From assembly GCF_002891435.1 (NCBI RefSeq), contig NZ_POUC01000002.1:1-64000 (forward strand): a DNA stretch of 64,000 bases. Reading direction: 5' to 3'. The translations under genes and the position numbers were made by a program. How positions within the stretch are numbered: the first letter of the stretch is position 1; every line of letters begins with the position of its first letter. Positions 1 to 8,157 of the stretch are shown piece by piece. This DNA is from Streptomyces cahuitamycinicus (GTDB taxonomy: Bacteria; Actinomycetota; Actinomycetes; Streptomycetales; Streptomycetaceae). The notes under the pieces were generated by a model. That model was not told the origin of the DNA. It did no database searches and saw only the letters and a program-made list of their open reading frames with translations.

Positions 1-174
1 CCCTTCAGTCCGGCCGCGGCCATGGCCCGCGCCTGCGGCCCGGATCCAGTTCCGCAGCGTCTCCGGGTTCACCCCCAGATCGGTGGCGATCGCCTTGATC
101 GTCGCTCCCGGCCTCGACCGGTACAACGCGACCGCGTCCGCTTTGAACTCCGGCGGGTAGTGCTTCATCACCAT
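1..174 (-). CDS. IS3-type transposase OrfA-like protein, N-terminal part (runs off the window)
   Basis: The minus-strand frame starts at ATG 174 and is open to the window edge. The first residues (MVMKHYPPEFKADAVALY) and the following helix-turn-helix (TIKAIATDLGVNPETLRNW) are the usual beginning of the small DNA-binding OrfA protein of IS3-family elements, which binds the terminal repeats and is joined to the catalytic OrfB by frameshifting. Only about 58 residues are visible, so I cannot say whether the element is complete. No terminal repeat could be fixed between 175 and 314. Confidence 0.7.
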   Translation of the reverse strand, partial: MVMKHYPPEFKADAVALYRSRPGATIKAIATDLGVNPETLRNWIRAAGAGHGRGRTEG

Positions 175-314
175 CTGTGCAGGACTCCTGTCCACCCGGA
201 CCATCAAGATCCAAGTGTCTCCGGTGTCCAACATCCGGGGTCAAGGCCCGAAGCGCTATGCCCCCGGAAATCACGCACGGTGACCCGCGGTCAGCGACGG
301 ATGCGGGAAGCCGG

Positions 315-944
315 TCACGCACGACCTTCGTCGCCTCGCAGGTACGCTCCCGCACGCGCTGCAGCCACTGCGGCCTCCGCGGCCTGGTCTGCGGCGGCTG
401 CGTCGAGGCAGTCGCTGCTGGTCAGCAGGCGGTAGTAGAGGGGGGCAGAGACAGCACGGATCACCTCGTGGACATCGGTGCCCTCGGGCACCTCGCCCCG
501 GTCGACGGCCTGTTGGACGCAGGGTGCCCACTCCTTGACGCGGATGTCGTAAAAGCGGTGCAGGGCCTCGGCAGTCTTCGCCTCGCAGGTGGCGGCGGCG
601 ATCACTGCCTTGAACAGCGCTCCTTGCCGCGGGTCGGCCAAGGTGCGCTGCACGAGCCGGGCGTTGGCCTTGAGGTCACCGAGCAGCGAGCCGGTCTCGG
701 TACGCGGCAGTGACTGCTCGGCCATGTCCAGCAGCAAATCGGCCACCAGGCTGGTCACCGTTCCCCAGCGGCGGTAGACGGTGGTCTTGCCCACCTCGGC
801 ACGGCGCGCGATGTCGGCGAGGTCCAGATGGGCAAAGCCATGCTCCGCCAAGGCATCCCCAGCCGCTTGCAGCACCGCCGACCGCACCCGCGCCGTGCGC
901 CCTCCAGGACGGACGGTCCCCGGATCCGCACCCTCAAACCCCAT
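315..944 (-). CDS. TetR/AcrR-family transcriptional repressor
   Basis: This 209-residue protein has a typical N-terminal TetR DNA-binding domain at about residues 20-65, with recognition region AEVGKTTVYRRWG. The alanine-rich C-terminal helices would form the ligand-binding and dimer domain. It is divergent from the aldo-keto reductase gene at 1052, with a 107-base gap. A 22-bp palindrome overlaps its own ATG and a degenerate copy sits before the reductase, so autorepression and control of the reductase is the simplest reading. The ligand cannot be told from sequence. The length is normal and nothing looks broken. Confidence 0.88.
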   Translation of the reverse strand: MGFEGADPGTVRPGGRTARVRSAVLQAAGDALAEHGFAHLDLADIARRAEVGKTTVYRRWGTVTSLVADLLLDMAEQSLPRTETGSLLGDLKANARLVQRTLADPRQGALFKAVIAAATCEAKTAEALHRFYDIRVKEWAPCVQQAVDRGEVPEGTDVHEVIRAVSAPLYYRLLTSSDCLDAAAADQAAEAAVAAARAGAYLRGDEGRA

Positions 945-965
945 AACGGGACTCCAGTTTCGTTA
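944..965. promoter_or_regulatory. Palindromic TetR operator candidate 1
   Basis: The 22-bp sequence has the form TAACGnnACTnnAGTnnCGTTA, symmetric at 18 of 22 positions. It touches the ATG of the tetR gene and so could block its transcription. The dyad is seen directly; assigning it to this regulator is inference from position. Confidence 0.6.
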
Positions 966-998
966 ATCACTCGCGCCTGCTACGTTGAGGCTCCACAC

Positions 999-1020
999 TA
1001 ACGGAACTCCAAGCCCATTA
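999..1020. promoter_or_regulatory. Palindromic TetR operator candidate 2 (degenerate copy)
   Basis: This stretch repeats the left half of the 944-965 palindrome almost exactly (TAACGGAACTCC), but the right arm is degenerate (ATTA instead of GTTA). It begins 55 bp from the first copy and 53 bp before the reductase start, where it could cover that promoter. Confidence 0.5.
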
Positions 1021-1051
1021 GTTAGGTACGGGCGGCGAGAGAGGAACAGTC

Positions 1052-2104
1052 ATGGAATACAGGCGGCTGGGTGCATCCGGTCTCAAGGTCCCCGCGTTGA
1101 GTTTCGGCGCCGGCACCTTCGGCGGCCAAGGGCCGCTGTTCGGTGCCTGGGGCAACACCGATGCGCAAGAAGCCCGCCGTCTCGTGGACATCTGCCTCGA
1201 CGCCGGGATCACGATGTTCGACACCGCCGACGTCTATTCCAGCGGGGCCTCCGAGGAGGTGCTGGGCGAAGCGATCAAAGGCCGCAGGGACCAGGTGATC
1301 GTGTCCACCAAGACCAGCCTGCCGATGGGCGACGGTCCAGGCGATGCGGGCTCCTCTCGTTCGCGCCTGATCACCGCATGTGAGGACGCCCTGCGCCGGC
1401 TCGGCACCGACTACATCGACCTGTTCCAGCTGCACGCCTTCGATGCCGGCACGCCGATCGAGGAAGTACTGTCCACGCTCGACGATCTCGTACGAGCAGG
1501 GAAGGTCCGCTACCTCGGCATCTCCAACTTCTCCGGCTGGCAGGCGATGAAGTCCCTTGCGAGCGCGGAGAGATACGGCCACCCGCGCTATGTCGCACAT
1601 CAGGTCTACTACTCCCTCATCGGCCGCGACTACGAATGGGAGCTGATGCCCCTCGGGCTCGATCAGGGCCTCGGAGCCCTCGTCTGGAGCCCCCTCGGCT
1701 GGGGACGGCTCACCGGCAAAGTCCGCCGCGGCCAGCCGCTACCGACCAACAGCCGACTGCACCACACCGCGGACTACGGCCCGCCGGTCGAGGACGAACA
1801 CCTCTACCGCGTCGTCGACGCCCTCGACGAGATCGTGCAGGAGACCGGCAAAAGCATTCCGCAGATCGCCATCAACTGGCTGCTGCAGCGACCGACCGTC
1901 TCCTCCGTCATCATCGGCGCCCGCGACGAGAACCAGCTTCGCCAGAACCTCGGTGCCGTCGGCTGGACGCTCACGCCCGAGCAGATGGCGAAACTCGATG
2001 CGGCGAGCGGCAAGACAGCGCCCTACCCGTACTTCCCTTACCAGCGCCAGGAAGGCTTCGCCCGCCTCAACCCACCAGCTGTCGCGCCTCCGCCCGCTGC
2101 ATGA
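1052..2104 (+). CDS. Aldo/keto reductase, voltage-gated-channel beta-subunit-like subfamily
   Basis: This 350-residue (beta/alpha)8 NADPH-dependent oxidoreductase starts at ATG 1052 after the ribosome site GAGAGAGGAA. The catalytic tetrad of the superfamily is present: D57 and Y62 (FDTADVYS), K87 (STKTS) and H128 (QLHAFD). The C-terminal cofactor loop (SSVIIGARDENQL) fits the AKR signature for binding the 2'-phosphate of NADPH. The family reduces aldehydes and ketones in the cytosol; the substrate is not predictable. It is divergent from, and probably controlled by, the adjacent TetR repressor. The proline/alanine tail after about residue 335 is unremarkable. Confidence 0.9.
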   Translation: MEYRRLGASGLKVPALSFGAGTFGGQGPLFGAWGNTDAQEARRLVDICLDAGITMFDTADVYSSGASEEVLGEAIKGRRDQVIVSTKTSLPMGDGPGDAGSSRSRLITACEDALRRLGTDYIDLFQLHAFDAGTPIEEVLSTLDDLVRAGKVRYLGISNFSGWQAMKSLASAERYGHPRYVAHQVYYSLIGRDYEWELMPLGLDQGLGALVWSPLGWGRLTGKVRRGQPLPTNSRLHHTADYGPPVEDEHLYRVVDALDEIVQETGKSIPQIAINWLLQRPTVSSVIIGARDENQLRQNLGAVGWTLTPEQMAKLDAASGKTAPYPYFPYQRQEGFARLNPPAVAPPPAA

Positions 2105-2319
2105 CATCCGCGTCAAGTAGCTGGAGCGGTATAGCCGCGCGTCCCAGACTCGGACTGGGGGCTGTCTCGATCAACGCCTGCCCGGGCCTGGACAGCTGCG
2201 GTGACAGCCTCTCCCCCCTGTTGCCAACTTGGCGGCACGACCACAGACGGTCACCAGCGAACCTCATGCAGAGAGGAATACGCGACAGCCGAATACGCGA
2301 GGTCGCCAGTGAGGAGCTG

Positions 2320-2690
2320 CCGCCGTAGGTGAGGTCCGCCTTCGCCTTGTGCGGGAAGGCGAGTGTGCCGCCAGTCGCCGCGTCGCCGCCCAGCTCGCTC
2401 AGGGCCGGGCAGCTGATGACGGTGACGTCGTCGTGCTGGGCCGGGCGCGCCGGCTTGGGAAGGTAGCCGCTGCCGAGGTCGCTCGGGTCGAGCAGGCGGG
2501 ACTCGAGCGCGGCCGAGGAGAGCGCGGCCGGTTTTCCCGTACGGGAGGAGGGGGTCTGGTGCTTGGACCCGGTGGTGTCGGTGGAGCAGGCGGGCACGGC
2601 GAGGAGGGCGGTGATGCCGAGTGCGGATTGCGGGCGAAGCGGTGGCACTGTCCCTTCTCTCGGTGATGCGCTGAGGCAGCGTGCCGGCAC
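2320..2690 (-). pseudogene. Truncated secreted lipoprotein (N-terminal part only)
   Basis: A signal peptide ending in a lipobox (LLAVPAC) is followed by about 95 residues typical of Streptomyces lipoproteins of unknown function (LLDPSDLGSGYLPKP, CPALSELGGD, LTYGGSS). After about position 2325 family-like sequence stops, and the remaining open frame down to about 2067 reads like unrelated DNA. Normal members are about twice as long, so I read this as a gene cut by a rearrangement. The start may be ATG 2690 or the later GTG near 2648, which gives a cleaner signal peptide. It lies just downstream of the relaxase gene on the same strand. Confidence 0.5.
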
Positions 2691-2699
2691 CCGGCGGGC

Positions 2700-4442
2700 T
2701 CACAGGGTCTTACGCGATGTGTCCTCTCCGCTGCGCTGCCTGCCGGGCGCGGAGGGCCTGGTGGTCGTCCCGCGCGTTGCGGACCGGCGCCTTGCGGTGC
2801 TGGTCTCGGGCAGGTGGGAGGCGTCGGCGGGCAGATCGGCGGTCCGCCGCATCCGCCACACGAGCACGTCGCTGACGGAGTCCGCGGTGCCGAGTTCGCG
2901 GCGGCCGGCAACGTCGGACAGAAGGACGGCCGCGTCGTGTCCGGCGGCTTCGGCTTCCGCGATGGTCGCCGCCAGGGCGTACCAGCCGGGTTCGGCGAGG
3001 ATCTGCTCGGCCAGCTCCGGCAGCGCCTCGCGCAGCAGCACGGTCTGCCGCTGGAGCATCGGCCGGCTCAGGCGTCGGCCGCGCTGGTGGAGCACGCCTA
3101 GGGGCTGGGCGGCGGCGGCCTGGTAGGCGGTGCGCAGGTGCGCGGCGGCCCGGGTAGCGGCCTCGGCCTGCTGGGCGTGCCCCTTCCTGGCGTGCCAGTG
3201 CGCGGCGGCGGTGATGAGGAAGAACAGCATGTCGATGGCCATGGCCGTGGTGGCTCCGTCCTCGCCGCGGCCGAGGGCCGGGCCGCTTTGGACGAGGTCG
3301 CGGGCGGCCTGCCGCAGGGCTCGATCGTGCCCGCGCACGGCGCGGACGTGAGAGCGCGAGGCCCGTTCGAAAGCCGTTGCAGCGTCGCGCAGTTCGCGGC
3401 GGGTGTGGGCGGCGGAGGTCTTCGCGAGGGCATCCAGGACCTCGCCGGCCGCTGCGATGTGGGCGGCGGCGACCGCGTCCTCGCCGTGCTCGACGACGAG
3501 CACGGCCTGCCACACAGCCGAGGCCGTCCCGCGGCGTGCGGCGGCCGGACTGCCCGGCCCGGTACGGATCGCATCCTCTCGCCGGGCAGCCGGAACGTCC
3601 TGCGCGTCACCGGCCCAGCGCTCGCGGATGCGGGGCAGCGACAGGTCGGGGGCCAGGCGCACGCCGGGGTAGAACACCGGCTCGCCGTCCTTGTTCAGGT
3701 CATCGGGCAGGGCGACCTTGTATCCGAGCAGATCGCCAGAGGGAGCGACCCGCTTCCGGATCAGGAGGCCGGCGGCGGCGAGCCGGTCGAAGAACTCCTC
3801 GTCGCTCCTCGCGCCGGCCACCGCCCGTCGTACGGCTTCGCGCAGTTCCTCGCGGGCGGTGCGCTCGCGACCCTGCCGCTCGGCTTTGTGGCGTTCGGCG
3901 CTGGTGGGCCGTTGGGCTGCGGTGCCGTCGCCGGGTGCGACCTGGCGGAGGACGAGTTCCTTCTCGATGAGCCGGGCTTCTGCCTGAGCGCGGGCGCCGG
4001 AGCGGAAGTCGTCGGGGCGGTGACCGTCCTCGGTGACGAGGGTGGCGACGATGTGGATGTGGTCATCGGCGTGGCGTACGGCGGCCCAGCGGCAGCCGGG
4101 CTGTCCGTCGCCGGGGTCGATGCCGGTGGCGGCGACGATGCGGCGGGCGATGCCGACCCACTCCTCGTCGGACAGGATCCGGTCGCCGGGGCCGGCGCGT
4201 ACGGAGGTGTGCCACACGTGCTTGGCGGGGCGGGCATGCTTAGCGAGGGCCATCACGGGCTGGTCGAGGAGCTGCTGGAGGTCCTTGAGGGTGGCGTTCG
4301 GGTCGCGGCCGGGGTCGGGGGACATGCCGTCGAAGGAGGCGACGAGATGGGGGTCGGTGTGATCCTCGTACTTGCCGGTCTCGTAGAGGTAGTAGAGGAG
4401 ACCTCTGGTGTCCGACCCGGACGGGTTGACGCTGGGGATCAT
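2700..4442 (-). CDS. Relaxase / mobilization nuclease (MobA/VirD2-like)
   Basis: This 580-residue protein has an N-terminal relaxase domain. The tyrosine region (LLYYLYETGKYEDHTDPHLVAS) is near residue 15-35, and the metal-binding histidine cluster RHADDHIHIVATLV is near residues 130-145. The family nicks one strand at oriT and pilots it in conjugation or mobilization. The long C-terminal half is alanine-rich and helical, ending in a basic tail. Its ATG overlaps the stop of the MobC remnant by 4 bases (ATGA), the usual mobC-relaxase coupling. The nuclease domain looks intact, but the partner gene is truncated and no oriT is visible, so the element is a relic. Confidence 0.85.
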   Translation of the reverse strand: MIPSVNPSGSDTRGLLYYLYETGKYEDHTDPHLVASFDGMSPDPGRDPNATLKDLQQLLDQPVMALAKHARPAKHVWHTSVRAGPGDRILSDEEWVGIARRIVAATGIDPGDGQPGCRWAAVRHADDHIHIVATLVTEDGHRPDDFRSGARAQAEARLIEKELVLRQVAPGDGTAAQRPTSAERHKAERQGRERTAREELREAVRRAVAGARSDEEFFDRLAAAGLLIRKRVAPSGDLLGYKVALPDDLNKDGEPVFYPGVRLAPDLSLPRIRERWAGDAQDVPAARREDAIRTGPGSPAAARRGTASAVWQAVLVVEHGEDAVAAAHIAAAGEVLDALAKTSAAHTRRELRDAATAFERASRSHVRAVRGHDRALRQAARDLVQSGPALGRGEDGATTAMAIDMLFFLITAAAHWHARKGHAQQAEAATRAAAHLRTAYQAAAAQPLGVLHQRGRRLSRPMLQRQTVLLREALPELAEQILAEPGWYALAATIAEAEAAGHDAAVLLSDVAGRRELGTADSVSDVLVWRMRRTADLPADASHLPETSTARRRSATRGTTTRPSAPGRQRSGEDTSRKTL

Positions 4443-4732
4443 GAGCAGTGATGCTCGATCAGCCGTGTGGCGGCTTCGTGGGCGGTATCGGCGGCACGCC
4501 GTACGGCGGCGACGGTCGCTTCGAGCTGAGGAACGTCTGCACCGGAGTTGAGTGCCTTGACTGCCTGGTTGAGATTGCTGCCGGCCCAGCCGAGCCGGCG
4601 TCGGCTGTCGAACAGGGCTGTGATGACTTCGCGTTCGTCGGCGATCTCGGCGCTGGTGCGGTTGAGGTCGCGGGCGGCGGCGAGCGCGGAGCGGGCGAGG
4701 AACCCGGCGACGGACAGATTGCACTGGGCGGG
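4439..4732 (-). pseudogene. MobC-like mobilization accessory protein, C-terminal remnant
   Basis: Ninety-seven codons lie open between two stops. From about 4728 to the TGA at 4439-4441 the reading ([18 protein letters not shown], then DEREVITALFDSRRRLGWAGSNLNQ) is the C-terminal part of a MobC/relaxosome ribbon-helix-helix accessory protein. The N-terminal DNA-binding part is missing: the frame meets a stop at 4733 just where glyA-like DNA of the opposite strand begins. Translation would have been coupled to the relaxase through the ATGA overlap. A recombination joint at about 4729 explains the truncation. Confidence 0.65.
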
Positions 4733-4925
4733 TCACGTCGGGCCTGCGGATCGGCACTCCCGCCCTGGCCACCCGTGGCTTCCAGGCCGAGGACTTCACC
4801 GAGGTCGCGGATGTGATCGCCGAGGCACTCAAGGCGCCTTCTCCCTTCAGGGCGGCCGACGCCGCAGCGCTGAAGCCCGGGTCAAGGCGCTCGCCGACAA
4901 GCACCCGCTCTACCCCGGCCTGTAA
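4730..4925 (+). pseudogene. glyA: glyA (serine hydroxymethyltransferase) C-terminal remnant with a frameshift
   Basis: The plus strand reads [18 protein letters not shown] then [15 protein letters not shown], a textbook SHMT C-terminus. The frame then slips at about 4865-4872 and the final [14 protein letters not shown] with TAA 4923-4925 is in another frame. Only about 65 codons remain of a roughly 420-codon gene. The next gene begins with an sdaA segment, matching the common actinobacterial glyA-sdaA order in glycine/serine metabolism, so this is residual chromosome next to the mobile-element joint. It is not expected to be functional. Confidence 0.75.
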
Positions 4926-4992
4926 CCGACACCCTCTCGCTGGGGCGTGCCATGACCGCTCGGCACGCCCCACCAATCCCACGGAGTATGGC

Positions 4993-6525
4993 GTGGCAAT
5001 CAGCGTCTTCGACCTGTTCTCCATAGGCATCGGCCCGTCCAGTTCGCATACCGTCGGCCCGATGCGCGCCGCGGGGATGTTCGTCTCCCGGCTGAAGCAG
5101 GACGGCGTGCTCGCCCAGACCGCCGCGGTGAGGGCCGAGCTGTTCGGCTCTCTCGGCGCCACGGGCCACGGCACCCTCAAGGCGGTGCTGCTCGGCCTGG
5201 AGGGCTATGAGCCGCACACGGTCGACGTCGCCCAGGCCGACCTGGACGTCGAACGAATCCGCAGCACCGGACGCATCCGCCTCCTGGGTGCCGAGATCGG
5301 CCCGGCCCACGAGATCGACTTCGACGCCTCGACCCAACTGGTCCTGCACCGCAGGCGGTCGCTGCCGTACCACGCCAACGGCATGATCCTCTTTGCGTAC
5401 GACGGCGACGGCGTGCCGCTGCTGGAGAAGACGTACTACTCCGTGGGCGGCGGCTTCGTGGTAGACGAGGACGCGGTTGGCGCGGACCGCATCAAGGCCG
5501 ACGACACGGCGCTGGCCCACCCGTTCAGCACCGGCGACGAACTGCTGCGCCTGACGAAGGAGACCGGTCTGTCGATCTCCGCGCTGATGCTGGAGAACGA
5601 GAAGGCCTGGCGCTCCGAGGAGGAGATCCGCGCCGGCCTGCTGGAGATATGGCGGGTCATGGCGGCCTGTGTCGCCCGCGGACTGGGCCGCGAGGGCATC
5701 CTTCCCGGCGGTGCCGTGAGCACGCGCCCCGACACGCTGGTGGCGGAGGAGCCACTGGAGATCCGGCTCGGCGGCAAGCCGCTGGCCATCACCATGCGCA
5801 CGCCCGGGGACGACTTCGCGCTCGCCGCAGGCTTCCTGGTGAGCGAGGGCGTCGTGAGCCGGGCCCAGGATGTGGCGAACATCGTGTACTGCTCGGGCGC
5901 CACGGACGACGGTTCGAACACATACAACGTGGTCGATGTGCAGCTCGCCCCCGGCGCGCCGCTGCCCGACATCACGCTTGAGCGGAACGTCTACACCACG
6001 TCGTCGTGCGGCCTGTGCGGCAAGGCCAGCCTGGACGCCGTACGGACCACGGCCCGGTGGCCGATCGCCGACACGCCCCCGGTCCGGGTCACCCCCGAGC
6101 TGCTGGCTGCTCTGCCGGACCGACTGCGGGCCGCGCAGGGGGTGTTCGACCGCACTGGTGGACTGCATGCCGCCGGACTTTTCTCGCCCGAGGGCCACCT
6201 GCTGGACCTACGGGAGGACGTCGGTCGGCACAACGCCGTCGACAAGCTGATCGGCCACGCGCTCCGGTCCGGCCGACTGCCGTTGTCCCGGACCATTCTG
6301 CTGGTGTCCGGGCGGGCGTCCTTCGAGCTGGCACAGAAGGCGGTCATGGCGGGCATTCCCGTGCTGGCGGCGGTCTCGGCGCCGTCCTCCCTCGCGGTGG
6401 ACCTGGCGACGGAGACCGGGCTCACTCTTGTCGGCTTCCTGCGCGGCGGCTCCATGAACGTGTACGCGGGCGAGCAGCGGGTCGACGTGTATGCCGGGGC
6501 CCCGGACGGAGGGCTGACCAGGTGA
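4993..6525 (+). CDS. In-frame chimera: L-serine dehydratase N-terminal part fused to FdhD sulfurtransferase
   Basis: GTG 4993 opens a single 510-codon frame. Residues 1-239 are the beta domain and start of the alpha domain of L-serine dehydratase (Sda[20 protein letters not shown], later GREGILPGG). Residues 240-510 are FdhD lacking only its first dozen or so residues ([45 protein letters not shown] with the sulfur-transfer cysteine motif, [25 protein letters not shown]). The joint is at about 5709-5715. The SdaA part lacks its iron-sulfur cysteines and cannot deaminate serine. The FdhD part, which in the family passes sulfur to the molybdenum cofactor of formate dehydrogenase, looks complete and might still work. 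Confidence 0.82.
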   Translation: MAISVFDLFSIGIGPSSSHTVGPMRAAGMFVSRLKQDGVLAQTAAVRAELFGSLGATGHGTLKAVLLGLEGYEPHTVDVAQADLDVERIRSTGRIRLLGAEIGPAHEIDFDASTQLVLHRRRSLPYHANGMILFAYDGDGVPLLEKTYYSVGGGFVVDEDAVGADRIKADDTALAHPFSTGDELLRLTKETGLSISALMLENEKAWRSEEEIRAGLLEIWRVMAACVARGLGREGILPGGAVSTRPDTLVAEEPLEIRLGGKPLAITMRTPGDDFALAAGFLVSEGVVSRAQDVANIVYCSGATDDGSNTYNVVDVQLAPGAPLPDITLERNVYTTSSCGLCGKASLDAVRTTARWPIADTPPVRVTPELLAALPDRLRAAQGVFDRTGGLHAAGLFSPEGHLLDLREDVGRHNAVDKLIGHALRSGRLPLSRTILLVSGRASFELAQKAVMAGIPVLAAVSAPSSLAVDLATETGLTLVGFLRGGSMNVYAGEQRVDVYAGAPDGGLTR

Positions 6526-7894
6526 GCAAGTTCGTGACCCGTTTCGAAGGACTCCACAGCCGTACCCCCGGCCCGACCCACAGCAAGACCCTCGTCGGCC
6601 CGCCCAGGCCGGGGCCACCCGGCGCCCACAGCCGGCCCCGCCGTGTCGCGATGCTCAGCGTGCACACCTCACCGCTGGACCAGCCCGGCACCGGCGACGC
6701 CGGCGGCATGAACGTCTACATCGTCGAGCTCGCCAAGCGACTTGCCGTCACCGGAATCGATGTGGACATCTTCACGCGGGCGACCTCCGCCGCGCCCCGC
6801 CCGTCGTGGAGCTCGCCCCCGGCGTCCTGGTACGGCATGTGGACGCCGGACCCTACGAGGGCCTGGCCAAGGAGGACCTCGCCGCCCACCTGTGCACCTT
6901 CACGCACGGCGTGACCCGGGCCTGGGCCGGCCACTACGACCTGGTCCATTCCCACTACTGGCTCTCCGGCCACGTCGGCCGGCTGACCGCCCAGCGCTGG
7001 GGCGTCCCACTCGTTCACACCATGCACACCATGGCCAAGGTCAAGAACGCCTCCCTCGCCGAGGGCGACACCCCCGAGTCGGCGGCCCGCGTTCTCGGCG
7101 AGACTCAAGTCGTACGGGCCGCCGACCGGTTGATAGCCAACACGGAGAAGGAGGCGGGGGAACTCCTCCGCCACTACGACGCCGACACGGCCCGGGTCGC
7201 CGTCGTCCACCCCGGTGTCAACCTCGAGCGCTTCCGAACTGACGTCCTGGGTGTCGAGGCCGGACGGGCCGCGGCCCGCTCCCGCCTCGGCCTACCGCAG
7301 GACGCGTTGATCCCCCTGTTCGTGGGCCGCATACAGCCGTTGAAGGCGCCGGACGTCCTGCTGCGCGCGGTGGCCAGGTTGCTGGCGGAGCGGCCATGGC
7401 TGCGCGAACGGATCGTGGTGCCGGTCGTGGGCGGGCCCAGCGGCAGCGGCCTGGCGAGGCCGGGAGGGCTGCAGAAGCTCGCGGCCTTTCTCGGCATTTC
7501 CGAGGTGGTGCTGTTTCAGCCGCCGGTCAGCCAATACCGGCTCGCCGACTGGTATCGGGCGGCGTCCGTCCTGGTCATGCCCTCCTACAGCGAGTCCTTC
7601 GGCCTGGTGGCCGTCGAGGCGCAGGCCTGCGGCACCCCGGTGATCGCTGCTGAAGTCGGCGGTTTGCCGGTGGCGGTGAGGGACGGGCTGAGCGGCGCCC
7701 TCGTACCGGGGCACGACCCGGTGGACTACGCGGCGGCGCTGTCGGGCTTCGCCGACGACCCCGCACGCTCCACCCGGATGGGCGAGGCCGCGGCCCGGCA
7801 CGCCCGCTCCTTCGGCTGGGATACGGCCGCGGCGACGACGGCGGACGAGTACGCCGCGGTCCTGCACGAGCGTAGGCTCCATCACGTCTCATGA
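6522..7894 (+). pseudogene. mshA: mshA-like glycosyltransferase (D-inositol-3-phosphate glycosyltransferase), frameshifted
   Basis: GTG 6522 overlaps the upstream stop (GTGA). The reading follows mycothiol-pathway MshA ([35 protein letters not shown] in short pieces, then [10 protein letters not shown]). At about 6792-6803 one base appears lost: the correct continuation ([19 protein letters not shown]) is in another frame and runs to the TGA at 7892. The second part keeps the GT-B signatures [27 protein letters not shown] and [20 protein letters not shown]. MshA makes the first mycothiol intermediate from UDP-GlcNAc. As read, the N-terminal domain is split, so the gene is broken unless the shift is a sequencing error. 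Confidence 0.72.
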
Positions 7895-7895
7895 C

Positions 7896-7912
7896 TCTCC
7901 CCTGCGGGGAGA
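7896..7912 (+). terminator. Hairpin terminator after the mshA-like gene
   Basis: A perfect 7-bp stem with a 3-base loop (TCTCCCC TGC GGGGAGA) begins two bases after the stop codon. There is no strong U-tract, as is common in Streptomyces. The remaining stretch to 8157 holds nothing I can recognise. Confidence 0.5.
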
Positions 7913-8157
7913 TGTGTACCGGCAGGTCGTACAGAGCGTCGTAACCGATCACGCCTGGTTCGCCCCGGACAGGAGTTCGCCGGCCTCAACCCGGCACCGT
8001 TCCTCAACGAGGAACGGACCGTTGCCACCCGGCCGTCCTTGCCGACGGCACCTCGTCATGCCGTTGGCGGGGCTGGGCACCACGGCACTCACCGCGCATC
8101 TCCACGTCCATCCGCTCCCCACACCGGACGAGTCGATCGACGCGGCTGGAGTTCATG

